Shown here piece by piece: positions 33,014 through 42,549 of a DNA stretch of 64,000 nt. The translations under genes were made by a program, and so were the position numbers. Each line of letters starts with the position of its first letter. The first letter of the stretch is position 1. The notes under the pieces were generated by a model. It had not been told where the DNA came from and made no database searches. It was given only the letters and a program-made list of their open reading frames with translations. Source of the stretch: Rodentibacter genomosp. 1 (GTDB taxonomy: Bacteria; Pseudomonadota; Gammaproteobacteria; Enterobacterales; Pasteurellaceae); NCBI RefSeq assembly GCF_001999285.1, contig NZ_MLHN01000007.1, positions 62,001-126,000 of the forward strand, read 5' to 3'.

Positions 33014-33047
33014 AAAAAACGGTATCCCAATTGAGATACCGTTTTTT
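33014..33047 (-). terminator. Terminator of the ispH transcript
   Basis: A 13-bp stem (33014-33026 with 33035-33047), an 8-base loop and T-rich stem ends on both strands; it lies 3 bases beyond ispH. Confidence 0.85.
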
Positions 33048-33049
33048 CT

Positions 33050-33994
33050 TTAATTCACTTCTTTTATCCGCAATTCTTTCGGTACTTCAAAGAACATATT
33101 TTCTTCTAGCCCTTGGAGCTCTTCTAATTCATTAGCCCCTAATTCTTTTAAGCGGGCAATGATGGATTGCACTAATTCTTCCGGTGCTGAAGCGCCTGCG
33201 GTAATCCCGATCGTCTTTACTTTATCAAACCAGTCTGCTTGAATATCGGCAGGATCATCAAGGAGCTGAGATTGCACGCCCATACGGGAAGCTAATTCTG
33301 CCAAGCGATTAGAATTCGAGGAATTTTTCGACCCCACCACTAAAACAAGATCCGACAACTTTGCCAACTCACGCACGGCTTCTTGGCGGTTTGTGGTCGC
33401 ATAACAAATATCATTTTTATGCGGTCCTTGGATTGACGGATATTTTTCTTTTAATGCTGAAATCGTTTCCGCTGTGTCATCTAAAGAGAGTGTTGTTTGG
33501 GTCATAAATGTCAATTCATCATTTTCCTGCACAGGTAAACGGGCAATATCTTCCACACTTTCAATGAGATAAATCCCACCTTTATCATTGCTATATTGCC
33601 CCATTGTTCCTTCGACTTCAGGATGCCCTTTATGCCCGATAAGAATGGCTTTTGTTCCTTTACGGCTAGCACGTGCAACCTGCATATGCACTTTCGTCAC
33701 TAACGGGCAAGTGGCGTCAAACACTTTTAATTGGCGATCTTTGGCTTCTTGACGGACGGCTTGAGAAACACCGTGAGCTGAGAAAATGACAATGGCACCG
33801 TCCGGCACTTCACTCAATTCCTCCACAAAGATAGCGCCACGTTCTCGTAACCCATTCACCACAAAACGGTTATGCACCACTTCGTGACGTACATAAATCG
33901 GCGCACCGTGAATTTCAAGGGCGAGTTCGACAATGCTGATGGCTCGGTCAACACCGGCACAAAATCCACGTGGATTAGCTAAAATTATCTTCAT
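33050..33994 (-). CDS. ispH: 4-hydroxy-3-methylbut-2-enyl diphosphate reductase
   Basis: A 314-residue iron-sulfur enzyme catalysing the last step of the non-mevalonate isoprenoid pathway to IPP and DMAPP. The three cluster-ligand cysteines are in [11 protein letters not shown] (residue ~12), DATCPLVTK (~96) and [10 protein letters not shown] (~197); the catalytic TQTTLS and [11 protein letters not shown] segments are present. It overlaps lspA by four bases (ATGA-type), so the two genes are translationally coupled. Confidence 0.97.
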   Translation of the reverse strand: MKIILANPRGFCAGVDRAISIVELALEIHGAPIYVRHEVVHNRFVVNGLRERGAIFVEELSEVPDGAIVIFSAHGVSQAVRQEAKDRQLKVFDATCPLVTKVHMQVARASRKGTKAILIGHKGHPEVEGTMGQYSNDKGGIYLIESVEDIARLPVQENDELTFMTQTTLSLDDTAETISALKEKYPSIQGPHKNDICYATTNRQEAVRELAKLSDLVLVVGSKNSSNSNRLAELASRMGVQSQLLDDPADIQADWFDKVKTIGITAGASAPEELVQSIIARLKELGANELEELQGLEENMFFEVPKELRIKEVN

Positions 33995-34509
33995 TTTTGA
34001 CCGCTCTTTTCTGTTTGTTTATCTTGTAGGTTTTTCTTTTCGCTCTTAAATGCATCCAACATAAGCAAGCCTGCACCAATACAAATGGCTACATCCGCAA
34101 TATTAAACACCGGATAATGATAAATATCCCAATAAAAATCGAGGAAATCGACCACAAAACCGTGATAGGTACGATCCACCATATTTGCCAACGCACCGCC
34201 AATAATCAGCGCATAAGCCGCATTTTGTAATTTTTGAGTTGCCGTATTTTTCTTTAGAAAATACATCAGCATCAGGGAAATACCGATAGCCAATACAATG
34301 AAAAAGTATTTTTGCCAACCACCGTGATCCGCTAAAAAGCTAAACGCTGCACCGTAGTTACGCACATAAGTGAGATTAAATATCGGCAAAATATTCACGC
34401 TCTCGTAGAGGGCAAATTTTTGAACTACAAAATATTTTGTCAATAGATCAAAGACAAAGGCCACCGCACTTAACCAAAGAAAGGAGAGACCGGATTTTGT
34501 TTTAACCAT
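33991..34509 (-). CDS. lspA: Lipoprotein signal peptidase
   Basis: A 172-residue inner membrane aspartic protease with four hydrophobic segments. It removes the signal peptide from diacylglyceryl-modified prolipoproteins. Catalytic aspartates lie in [20 protein letters not shown] and [12 protein letters not shown]. Overlaps ispH. In this family ileS, lspA and ispH usually sit in one operon; here a palindromic repeat separates lspA from ileS. Confidence 0.96.
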   Translation of the reverse strand: MVKTKSGLSFLWLSAVAFVFDLLTKYFVVQKFALYESVNILPIFNLTYVRNYGAAFSFLADHGGWQKYFFIVLAIGISLMLMYFLKKNTATQKLQNAAYALIIGGALANMVDRTYHGFVVDFLDFYWDIYHYPVFNIADVAICIGAGLLMLDAFKSEKKNLQDKQTEKSGQK

Positions 34510-34531
34510 AAAAAATTCCTAAATAAATCAA

Positions 34532-34691
34532 TATTATGTCGCAGTTACACAAACCTAACCGGGGTGCATTTGTAGGGGCACACTACCTGTGTCCGCTTAA
34601 TAATCTATTGAGATAATTTGATTTTATAACGGACACACTCAGTGTGTCCCTACATTTGAAATTTCCTGCTTTGTGCGTTTGCCACATAATA
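34532..34691. repeat. Dispersed nested-palindrome repeat, full copy between ileS and lspA
   Basis: 160 bp with matching ends TATTATGTCGCA and TGCCACATAATA, internal GCACAAA-type segments, and the core GTAGGGGCACACTACCTGTG palindrome at 34572-34654. Orientation of the AT-rich centre matches the copy at 32841. Confidence 0.88.
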
Positions 34692-34704
34692 CCGAAATAA
34701 ATGC

Positions 34705-34732
34705 AAAGTGCGGTCAAAATCAACCGCACTTT
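34705..34732 (-). terminator. Inverted USS pair downstream of ileS
   Basis: AAAGTGCGGT (34705-34714) and its exact complement (34723-34732) with an 8-base loop, just past the ileS stop. There is no long T-run, so read-through into lspA is possible. Confidence 0.6.
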
Positions 34733-34749
34733 GAATATGAAAATTTACA

Positions 34750-37575
34750 CTATGCAAAATGGCGAATTTCACCACTACCTGCCACATTTTCCACACAGCG
34801 TGGACATAATGCAGGGTGTGCCGGATTTATGCCGATTTTATCGGAATAATGCCAGCAACGCGGACATTTTTCCCCACTTGAACGCACCACTCTCACTACA
34901 ATGCCTTCAAGTTCGCCTTCCACCACTTCAGCCGGTTTATCAGCAAGTGGTTTGACTGTCGCTTTTGAGGTAATTAACACAAAACGTAATTCATCGCCAA
35001 GTTGTTCAAGTAAAGTATGGTATTCATCATTGACATAAAGGGTCACTTCTGCTTCTAATCCACCGCCAATCACTTTTTCATTACGGGCAATTTCCAACAC
35101 ACGATTCACTTCGGAACGCACTGCGATAAGTTTTTGCCAATAGGCATCGTCTAATTTTTCGTTTTCACCTAATCCGAATAAGCCTGTGTAAAATTCCTCT
35201 GTGAAGACAAATTCCGCACGTTCATCCTCGGTTTTTGGTAGATATTGCCAAATTTCGTCTGCGGTGAAAGATAAAATAGGCGCCATCCAACGAACCAAGG
35301 CTTCTGAAATATGCCACAATGCAGTTTGACAGCTACGACGGGCGAGGCTATCCGCTTTGGTGGTATATTGGCGATCCTTGATGATATCCAAATAGAACGA
35401 TCCCATTTCCACGGAACAGAAACGCATTAAGCGTTGCACCACGGCATGGAATTGATAATTATCGTAAGCCTCTTTAATTTCGTTTTGTGCTTCAAGCGCA
35501 CAAGCCACCGCCCAGCGGTCAAGGCTAATCATCTCTTCCGCTTTCACTAAATCACGTTTTGGATCAAAACCATTTAGGTTCGCTAACAAGAAACGTGCCG
35601 TGTTACGAATACGGCGATAACTGTCGGCCGCTCGTTTTAAAATTTCATCGGATACGGCTATTTCACCGGTGTAATCCGTTGATGCCACCCATAAACGTAA
35701 AATATCACCACCGAATTTATCCATCACTTCTTGTGGTGTCACCGTGTTGCCGATAGATTTTGACATTTTTCTGCCTTGACCATCCACCGTGAATCCGTGG
35801 GTGAGTACCTGTTTATAAGGGGCTTTATTATCTGTTGCAGTGGAAAGCATTAAGGATGACATAAACCAGCCACGGTGTTGATCAGAGCCTTCCAAATACA
35901 TATCAATCCCTTGACCGCTAAATTCAGGACGATTCGCCACCACGGAAGAATAGGTTGACCCGGAATCAAACCACACGTCTAACGTATCCGGTACTTTGCG
36001 ATAATGTTCGGCATCTACACCAAGGATTTCTTTTTCGTCCAGATCCCACCATGCTTGAATGCCTGATTTCTCGACTCGTTTTGCCACTTCTTCCAATAAT
36101 TCTAGGGTACGAGGGTGTAATTCTTCCGTTTCTTTATGCACGAACATGGTCATCGGCACGCCCCAAGTACGCTGACGGGAAATACACCAGTCAGGACGAT
36201 TTTCCACCATTTTTTCGATTCGGGCTTGACCCCAATCAGGAATCCAGCGTACGCCTTTAATTTCGCCCAAAGCTTTAGCACGCAGCCCTTGGGTTTCCAT
36301 ACCAATAAACCATTGTGGTGTGGCACGGAAGATAATCGGAGTTTTATGACGCCAACAGTGCGGATAACTATGCGTAATTTTTTCTACTTTCAACAAATTA
36401 CCCGTTTCTTGCAATTTTTCCACCACAAGCGGGTTGGCTTCAAATACAGCTTTGCCAGCAAAAAATGGCGTGGTAGAAATAAATTTGCCGTCATTTGCCA
36501 CCAAACATGCCATTGGCAAATTATATTTTTGCCCCACCATAAAATCGTCTAAACCGTGATCCGGAGCGGTATGAACCAACCCTGTACCGCCATCGGTGGT
36601 AACGTGATCGCCTAAAATCATCGGCACGGTAAAATCATAGAACGGATGATGGAAACGACTTAACTCTAGTTCCACACCTTTCGCCGTCCCTAAAATTTCC
36701 ACGTTTTCAATGCCAACCGCTTTCGCTACGGATTCCACAAGTTCTGTCGCTAAAATGACACGTTCGTCACCAAATTGAACAAGCTGATATTCCAATTCGG
36801 GATTAATTGCAATCGCACGGTTAGACGGAATTGTCCAAGGTGTGGTTGTCCAAATTACCGCGGAAAGTTTGCCGCTGCCTTTACCTTGCACGTTAAATTT
36901 GGCTTCAATTTCAACCGCACTTTCTGCCGGAAAACGAACATAGATAGACGGTGAAACTTTATCTTCGTATTCTACTTCCGCTTCGGCTAAAGAAGAGGCG
37001 CAATCCAAACACCAATGTACCGGTTTTGAACCTTTGTATAAATGCCCGTTTGCAATCACTTTTCCAAGGGTACGAATAATATTGGCTTCCGTCTCAAAAT
37101 TCATGGTTAAGTACGGATTATCCCAATCGCCCAATACACCTAAACGGATAAAATCTTTTTTCTGCCCTTCCACCTGCTCTGCTGCGTATTCACGGCATTT
37201 TGCACGAAATTCCGCCGCTGAGATTTTTTCGTTTGGTTTACCCACCAAACCTTCTACTTTTAATTCGATCGGTAAACCGTGACAGTCCCAACCCGGAATA
37301 TAAGGGGAATCAAAACCCAATGCGGTTTTAGATTTAATAATGATATCTTTTAAAATTTTGTTTACCGCATGACCGATATGAATGTTACCGTTTGCGTAAG
37401 GAGGGCCATCGTGCAGAATAAAGGACTTTTTACCTTTTGAGGCTTCACGAATTTTTTGGTAAAGATTTTTCTCGTACCAATTTTTCAACATCACAGGCTC
37501 GCGCTTGGCTAAATCACCACGCATTGGAAAACCTGTTTCCGGTAAATTAAGCGTGTTTTTGTAATCGACTGTCAT
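34750..37575 (-). CDS. ileS: Isoleucyl-tRNA synthetase
   Basis: A 941-residue class I synthetase starting [20 protein letters not shown]. The HIGH motif appears in [13 protein letters not shown] (~residue 60) and KMSKS in [10 protein letters not shown] (~600), with the CP1 editing domain between. A C-terminal zinc ribbon is formed by CPRCWHYS and CPRCVEN. It charges tRNA-Ile and edits valine. A TTG four codons earlier (37587) is less likely than the ATG. ribF ends 15 bases upstream of it, so the pair is co-transcribed. Confidence 0.97.
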   Translation of the reverse strand: MTVDYKNTLNLPETGFPMRGDLAKREPVMLKNWYEKNLYQKIREASKGKKSFILHDGPPYANGNIHIGHAVNKILKDIIIKSKTALGFDSPYIPGWDCHGLPIELKVEGLVGKPNEKISAAEFRAKCREYAAEQVEGQKKDFIRLGVLGDWDNPYLTMNFETEANIIRTLGKVIANGHLYKGSKPVHWCLDCASSLAEAEVEYEDKVSPSIYVRFPAESAVEIEAKFNVQGKGSGKLSAVIWTTTPWTIPSNRAIAINPELEYQLVQFGDERVILATELVESVAKAVGIENVEILGTAKGVELELSRFHHPFYDFTVPMILGDHVTTDGGTGLVHTAPDHGLDDFMVGQKYNLPMACLVANDGKFISTTPFFAGKAVFEANPLVVEKLQETGNLLKVEKITHSYPHCWRHKTPIIFRATPQWFIGMETQGLRAKALGEIKGVRWIPDWGQARIEKMVENRPDWCISRQRTWGVPMTMFVHKETEELHPRTLELLEEVAKRVEKSGIQAWWDLDEKEILGVDAEHYRKVPDTLDVWFDSGSTYSSVVANRPEFSGQGIDMYLEGSDQHRGWFMSSLMLSTATDNKAPYKQVLTHGFTVDGQGRKMSKSIGNTVTPQEVMDKFGGDILRLWVASTDYTGEIAVSDEILKRAADSYRRIRNTARFLLANLNGFDPKRDLVKAEEMISLDRWAVACALEAQNEIKEAYDNYQFHAVVQRLMRFCSVEMGSFYLDIIKDRQYTTKADSLARRSCQTALWHISEALVRWMAPILSFTADEIWQYLPKTEDERAEFVFTEEFYTGLFGLGENEKLDDAYWQKLIAVRSEVNRVLEIARNEKVIGGGLEAEVTLYVNDEYHTLLEQLGDELRFVLITSKATVKPLADKPAEVVEGELEGIVVRVVRSSGEKCPRCWHYSDKIGINPAHPALCPRCVENVAGSGEIRHFA

Positions 37576-37590
37576 TTTATTTTCCAATTT

Positions 37591-38529
37591 TTACTTTTTA
37601 AAATTCTTGCTAAAAAACGCTTTTGCGGTTTCAACATCCCGTTCAATCTGTGCTTTTAAAACATCAAAAGAAGGAAATTTCATTTCCTCTCTGATTTTAT
37701 GGCAGAACTCAACTTCAACCTGTTCACCATAAATTGTCTTAGCAAAATCAAATAAATGCACTTCTAATAATTGCATTACACCGTTAATTGTTGGACGTTT
37801 TCCCATATTGGCAACACCGTTAAAAATCTCGCCGGATTTTAACCGCACTTTTACCGCATACACCCCTTTAATCGGATTCACTTGGCGGTGCAAGCGGATA
37901 TTGGCGGTGGGAAATCCCAATGTTCTGCCTAATTTATTGCCGTGAATGACACGACCAAAAATACGATAAGGCTTGCCTAACAAACTTTCTGCAAGGGATA
38001 ATTCATCTTTTGCTAAGGCTTCCCGAATGGTAGTACTGCTAATGCGTTGTTCATCCAAACAGAAACTATGATTATCTTCCACGGTAAAACCGAAACGCTC
38101 ACCCGCTTGTTTTAACATCGCAAAATTGCCTTGACGGTTTGCACCGAATTGGAAATCATCGCCAATGCTTAAAAATTTTACGTGGAGCTGATTCACTAAT
38201 GTTTGTTCGATAAACTGTTGCGCTGATTGTTCGGCAAAAGTGCGGTCAAATTTCGCGACAATCACCACATCTACTTTGGCTTGCCGTAAATAATAAAGCT
38301 TATCACGCAAGCGCATTAAACGTGCCGGTGCATTATCCCCCATAAAATATTCTCGGGGCTGCGGTTCAAATAGTAATACCGCCATAGGTAAATTTAATTC
38401 GTCCGCTTTTTGGCGAAGGTGGCGTAATACCGCCTGATGCCCTAAATGCACGCCGTCAAAGTTGCCGATTGTGAGCGCACAACCTTGTAAAACTCGGCTT
38501 GCATGATGTAGCCCACGAATTAATTGCAT
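37591..38529 (-). CDS. ribF: Bifunctional riboflavin kinase/FAD synthetase
   Basis: A 312-residue protein: N-terminal FMN adenylyltransferase domain (IGNFDGVHLGHQAV, and SSTTIREAL near residue 155) and C-terminal flavokinase domain (GRVIHGNKLGRTLGFPTANI). It makes FMN and FAD from riboflavin. The ATG at 38529 (MQLIRGLHHAS) is preferred over an upstream TTG (38541) by family length. First gene of the ribF-ileS-lspA-ispH block. Confidence 0.95.
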   Translation of the reverse strand: MQLIRGLHHASRVLQGCALTIGNFDGVHLGHQAVLRHLRQKADELNLPMAVLLFEPQPREYFMGDNAPARLMRLRDKLYYLRQAKVDVVIVAKFDRTFAEQSAQQFIEQTLVNQLHVKFLSIGDDFQFGANRQGNFAMLKQAGERFGFTVEDNHSFCLDEQRISSTTIREALAKDELSLAESLLGKPYRIFGRVIHGNKLGRTLGFPTANIRLHRQVNPIKGVYAVKVRLKSGEIFNGVANMGKRPTINGVMQLLEVHLFDFAKTIYGEQVEVEFCHKIREEMKFPSFDVLKAQIERDVETAKAFFSKNFKK

Positions 38530-38575
38530 GACCTTACCCAAGAAAATTTCAGAATTTCGGCATTATAGCGGTAAG

Positions 38576-40150
38576 TTAGTTTTTTGTCAGCAAATGGTGC
38601 GGACGAATGCCTAACAAAACCAACATTCCACCATAAACTATCGCAGCCAGTGCAATGAGCCAAGCCAACCAATGAACCCGTTGCATAAAACTCATCACAG
38701 CCCATTCATTAATCACAGGCGTGTAATACCACACCAATGCCCCCATCACACAGGCAGCCAATAAAACTTTCACGAAAAAGACCGCACTTTGGCGTGAAAA
38801 ACGGTACACATCGGACTTCGCCAAACCACGATAAAGTAAGTAAGCATTCAGTGTCGCGGACATGGCAGAAGCCATCGCTAATCCCACATAACTAAAGGGA
38901 ATCGCCAATACATTAAATCCCATATTACTCAGCATCGCAATAATGCCGATTTTCACCGGCGTTTTGGTGTCTTGACGAGCGTAGTAGCCATTGGCAAGAA
39001 TTTTAATCAGCATAAAACTCAACAAGCCGGCATTAAACGCCCACAAAGAATAGGAGGCAGAATGCACGTCGTTAAAGGTAAAACTTCCCCGCATAAAAAG
39101 AGTGAGTAGCATGGGTTGCGCCAGTACAGCAATGCCCACCGCAGCAGGTACGCCAAGTAATAAAATCATCCGCACGCCCCAATCCATAGTGCTGCGAAAA
39201 TCTACCGCGCTTTGTTCGGAATTATCTTCCCGATTAACATGATGACGAGCGAGGGTAGGTAAAATCACCGTAGAAATGGCAATGCCGAACAAACCGAGAG
39301 GAAACTCCAACAAACGATCGGAATAATAAAGCCAGCTGATCGAGCCGGTCATTAAAAAACTGGCGATGACGGTATCCAGTAATAAATTGATCTGACTGAC
39401 GGATACGCCAAACAATGCCGGAATCATCAATTTACGAATTTTTACCACGCCTTCATCATGCCATGCCCACTTCGGTTTTACCAAAAGTCCGGCTTTTTTC
39501 ATAAAAGGAATTTGGAATAAAAATTGGAATAACCCGCCGAGAAAAATACCGATGGCTAATGCTAGATCGGGATTATTCATTTGTGGCGCGAGGAAAAGTG
39601 CGGTCGCAATCATGGCAATATTTAGTAACACCGGCGAAAAAGACATCACACCAAACTTGCCCAGCGTATTCAATACCGCTCCGGAAAGGGCAACAAAAGT
39701 GACAAACCACAAATAAGGAAAGGTAATTTTCAATAGCAAAGAGGCTTGTTCAAACTTATGCGCATCAGGGCCATCATTAAGCCAATCGGTGAACCAACCC
39801 ATACCAAATAATGCGGCAACAATAGGCGAACCCACCATCGCTAACAAAGTCACAATACTCACCAAACCGCCTAATGTACCGGATACTTTACCGATAAATT
39901 CACGGGTTTTATCTATATCGCCTGTCTTACGATATTCTGCCAACACAGGAACGAAGGCTTGGGAAAATGCCCCTTCGGCAAATAAACGACGGAGAAAATT
40001 CGGAATACGATTGGCAAATAAAAAAACATCCGCCGCCGCTCCCGCCCCAATCAAATGGGCGATGACAACATCACGCACCAAACCTAATACGCGCGATAAT
40101 AGCGTCATACAGCTGACAATCACGCCCGATTTTAAAAGTCGTTTACTCAA
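38576..40150 (-). CDS. murJ: Lipid II flippase MurJ
   Basis: A 524-residue inner membrane protein with about 14 hydrophobic segments of the MATE-like MurJ family; it begins MSKRLLKSGVIVSCMTLLSR and has the conserved GLVRDVVIAHLIGAGAAADVF and RRLFAEGAFSQAFVPVL segments. It moves lipid II to the periplasm for peptidoglycan synthesis. Located upstream of ribF on the same strand (46-base gap) and divergent from rpsT, an arrangement shared with other gamma-proteobacteria. Confidence 0.95.
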   Translation of the reverse strand: MSKRLLKSGVIVSCMTLLSRVLGLVRDVVIAHLIGAGAAADVFLFANRIPNFLRRLFAEGAFSQAFVPVLAEYRKTGDIDKTREFIGKVSGTLGGLVSIVTLLAMVGSPIVAALFGMGWFTDWLNDGPDAHKFEQASLLLKITFPYLWFVTFVALSGAVLNTLGKFGVMSFSPVLLNIAMIATALFLAPQMNNPDLALAIGIFLGGLFQFLFQIPFMKKAGLLVKPKWAWHDEGVVKIRKLMIPALFGVSVSQINLLLDTVIASFLMTGSISWLYYSDRLLEFPLGLFGIAISTVILPTLARHHVNREDNSEQSAVDFRSTMDWGVRMILLLGVPAAVGIAVLAQPMLLTLFMRGSFTFNDVHSASYSLWAFNAGLLSFMLIKILANGYYARQDTKTPVKIGIIAMLSNMGFNVLAIPFSYVGLAMASAMSATLNAYLLYRGLAKSDVYRFSRQSAVFFVKVLLAACVMGALVWYYTPVINEWAVMSFMQRVHWLAWLIALAAIVYGGMLVLLGIRPHHLLTKN

Positions 40151-40417
40151 AACATTGTTCTCTTGGCTAAAAATTTTGCCTAATTGTATAGAAATTTTGT
40201 TTTTACGCTATATTCCACGCAAAAAAACTGATAAAATCCGCCCCACATCGTTTGTGTGAGCCCCTATTGAAAGCGCTTGTAAAAATAACGATGCTTACTT
40301 TCGGTTGTGTCTCACCGAAATCAACACAAATTTTCCATTGACAAACGTATAAAAAATCGTCATATTGACGCCCTTTATTTTGTCACACTAATTAACAGAA
40401 ATTTTAGGAGTTTGACC

Positions 40418-40681
40418 TTGGCTAATATCAAGTCAGCAAAAAAACGTGCGGTACAATCTGAAAAACGCCGCCAACACAACGCAAGCCAACGCTCTATGAT
40501 GCGTACTTACATCAAAAAAGTTTATGCTCAAGTAGCAGCAGGTGAGAAAGCAGCAGCTGAAGCAGCATTCGTTGAAATGCAAAAAGTTGTTGACCGTATG
40601 GCTTCAAAAGGCTTAATCCACGCTAACAAAGCAGCGAACCACAAATCTAAATTAGCTGCGCAAATCAAAAAATTAGCGTAA
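40418..40681 (+). CDS. rpsT: 30S ribosomal protein S20
   Basis: An 87-residue basic protein, with [20 protein letters not shown] after the initiator, typical of S20. It binds 16S rRNA in the small subunit. The start codon is TTG at 40418, with AGGAG at 7-base spacing; E. coli rpsT likewise starts with UUG, which there links to S20 autoregulation. A USS terminator follows. Confidence 0.97.
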   Translation: MANIKSAKKRAVQSEKRRQHNASQRSMMRTYIKKVYAQVAAGEKAAAEAAFVEMQKVVDRMASKGLIHANKAANHKSKLAAQIKKLA

Positions 40682-40701
40682 TGAAAACAGCATAAAAAAA
40701 G

Positions 40702-40726
40702 ACCGCACTTTTAGGTGCGGTTTTTT
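40702..40726 (+). terminator. Terminator of rpsT (USS pair)
   Basis: Stem ACCGCAC/GTGCGGT (40702-40708 with 40715-40721), 6-base loop, run of six T. Confidence 0.9.
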
Positions 40727-40868
40727 ATTGCTCAAAATAGAAAAAAAGTGCGGTGAAAATTTTTTACACTTTCTTAACTTTCCCCTTATCCTTAAATCAT
40801 TTTATTTGCTGTTTGAGCCTCCAGCTCCCAATGCTTCGCCTTTCTTTATTCTCCCATTTCAGGCATAA

Positions 40869-40893
40869 TTCCGATAATAAAAACTTATCGGAA
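40869..40893. promoter_or_regulatory. 25-bp palindrome overlapping the first ribosome binding site of the island
   Basis: TTCCGATAA (40869-40877) and its exact complement (40885-40893) flank a 7-base centre. The right arm includes the first four bases of the GGAAGG Shine-Dalgarno sequence of the gene starting at 40904. It could be an operator (as for controller proteins) or an RNA hairpin hiding the ribosome site. The rest of 40727-40868 holds a lone USS and no recognisable gene. Confidence 0.6.
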
Positions 40894-40903
40894 GGTTTGG
40901 ATA

Positions 40904-41056
40904 ATGTCATTTAGTAAAGAAGAAAAATTAAAAATGTCTGAATCGGATATTCGCTCAAAATTTATCACGCCTGAAATTCGTAATGCAGGTTTGGATGATC
41001 ATCAAATTCGAGAGAAATTTTCGTTTAAAACGGATAAAATATTTACAGATGAATAA
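40904..41056 (+). CDS. 50-residue remnant or mini-protein resembling the HsdR N-terminus
   Basis: The frame starts MSFSKEEKLKMSESDIRSKF and continues ITPEIRNAGLDDHQIREKFS. This matches the start of type I restriction HsdR/helicase subunits (S-E-x-D-x-R-x-K-F-I-T-P-x-I-x-x-A-G-W, then Q-I-R-E-E). The product stops after 50 residues, before any nuclease or helicase domain. It has a good Shine-Dalgarno sequence (GGAAGG, 8-base spacing). Probably what is left of a type I locus displaced by the island genes, unless it is retained as a small regulator. The gap to the next gene is 40 bases. Confidence 0.6.
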   Translation: MSFSKEEKLKMSESDIRSKFITPEIRNAGLDDHQIREKFSFKTDKIFTDE

Positions 41057-41096
41057 ATAAACTAATAAAGTTATAAAAAATTAGAGTATCTTGATA

Positions 41097-42539
41097 ATGA
41101 AAAAAATAAGTGAGAAAAGCATAGATAATAAATGTCAAATATTTACTCCTAAAAATTATGTAAAAGAGCTTTTAGATTCTATTGGTTACCGTAAGAATAT
41201 AACAAATAAAACAATTTTAGAAAACTCTTGTGGAAATGGAAATATTCTTATTGAAATAGTTAAAAGGTACATTCATGAAGCGTGTGAGTTAAAATATTCT
41301 AAAGAGAAAATAAAAATTGGATTAGAAAAAAATATTTATGGATTTGAAATTGATGAAAAGCAATTTAAAAAATGCATTTTTAATTTAAATCATATTGTCA
41401 AGAAAAATAACATAGAAAAGATTGAATGGAAAATTTATAACGAAGACTATTTAAAAAGTGAAATAAATATAAAATTTGATTTTATAGTAGGGAACCCACC
41501 ATATATAAATTATAGAGATTTACCATCAGAAGAAAGAATTTTTATTAAAGAAACGTATGAAACATGCAAAAATGGGAAATTTGATTACTGTTATGCATTT
41601 ATTGAACGCAGTATAAATCTTTTATCAAATGAAGGAAAAATGTCATATCTAATACCTAGTAGTATATTTAAAACAGTTTTTGGTAAAAAACTTAGAATAT
41701 TTATGAATCAGTATCTTGTTCAAATAAAAGACTATACAAAGGAAAAAATATTTGATAATGCATTAGTGAAATCAGCAATCATAGTTATTGATAAAAGTTG
41801 TAATACTAGACAAGTTTGTTATTTAGATATAAATAGCGATTATAAAATTTATATTCCAAAAACAAGAATGAAAGAAAAGTGGATTTTTTCTGATGAATTT
41901 AACATAGGTGGAAATAGAAGATTTGGCGACTATTTTCAGGTATCACACGTAGTAGCAACTTTATTCAACAAAGCATATGTTATTAGTAAAGAAATCTATG
42001 ATGATATAGAAGGCTATTATAAAGTAGGAGGTATTAAAATTGAAAAAGAAATTGTTATGTCTACATCCTCACCTAGAACTTGGCGATACGATAAAATGGA
42101 AAAAATTATTTTTCCATATAAATATATTAATAATCAGTTAATAAAGTTTGAAGAAGATGAATTAAAAAAATTATATCCAGGTGCTTTTGCTTATTTAAGT
42201 CAATTTAAAGAAGATTTAATAAGGAGAAAATCCGATAAAAATTCCAAGTGGTTTGAATATGGAAGAACTCAAGCACTTTCAAAAATTAGATGTGAAAAAT
42301 TGCTTATATCAACAATTATCACAGATAAAGTCCATGTATATAAACTCACTGAAGAATATATTCCATATGCAGGTATGTATATTTCCATAAGGAAAGGAAA
42401 TCAGAAATATGATTTAGATTTTGCAAAAAAAATTCTTGAAAGTGAGAATTTTATGAATTATATAAATAAAATAGGAATAAATATTAGTGGAAGTTCGTTA
42501 AGAATTACATCAAAAGATATTGAAGGATTTAACTTTTAG
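41097..42539 (+). CDS. Class I N6-adenine DNA methyltransferase
   Basis: A 480-residue protein starting MKKISEKSIDNKCQIFTPKN. Motif X-like QIFTP lies at residues 14-18, the SAM-binding motif I is ILENSCGNGNIL (40-51), and the catalytic motif IV is NPPY at 133-136, preceded by DFIVG. The layout (motif X, I, IV, then a long C-terminal half likely to recognise the target) is that of gamma-class N6-adenine methyltransferases such as the Eco57I type. No nuclease motif is visible within it, so cleavage would need another subunit. Very AT-rich codon use and no USS, unlike the flanking genes. The next gene starts 10 bases after the stop. Specificity unknown. Confidence 0.85.
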   Translation: MKKISEKSIDNKCQIFTPKNYVKELLDSIGYRKNITNKTILENSCGNGNILIEIVKRYIHEACELKYSKEKIKIGLEKNIYGFEIDEKQFKKCIFNLNHIVKKNNIEKIEWKIYNEDYLKSEINIKFDFIVGNPPYINYRDLPSEERIFIKETYETCKNGKFDYCYAFIERSINLLSNEGKMSYLIPSSIFKTVFGKKLRIFMNQYLVQIKDYTKEKIFDNALVKSAIIVIDKSCNTRQVCYLDINSDYKIYIPKTRMKEKWIFSDEFNIGGNRRFGDYFQVSHVVATLFNKAYVISKEIYDDIEGYYKVGGIKIEKEIVMSTSSPRTWRYDKMEKIIFPYKYINNQLIKFEEDELKKLYPGAFAYLSQFKEDLIRRKSDKNSKWFEYGRTQALSKIRCEKLLISTIITDKVHVYKLTEEYIPYAGMYISIRKGNQKYDLDFAKKILESENFMNYINKIGINISGSSLRITSKDIEGFNF

Positions 42540-42549
42540 TGGAGAAAAT

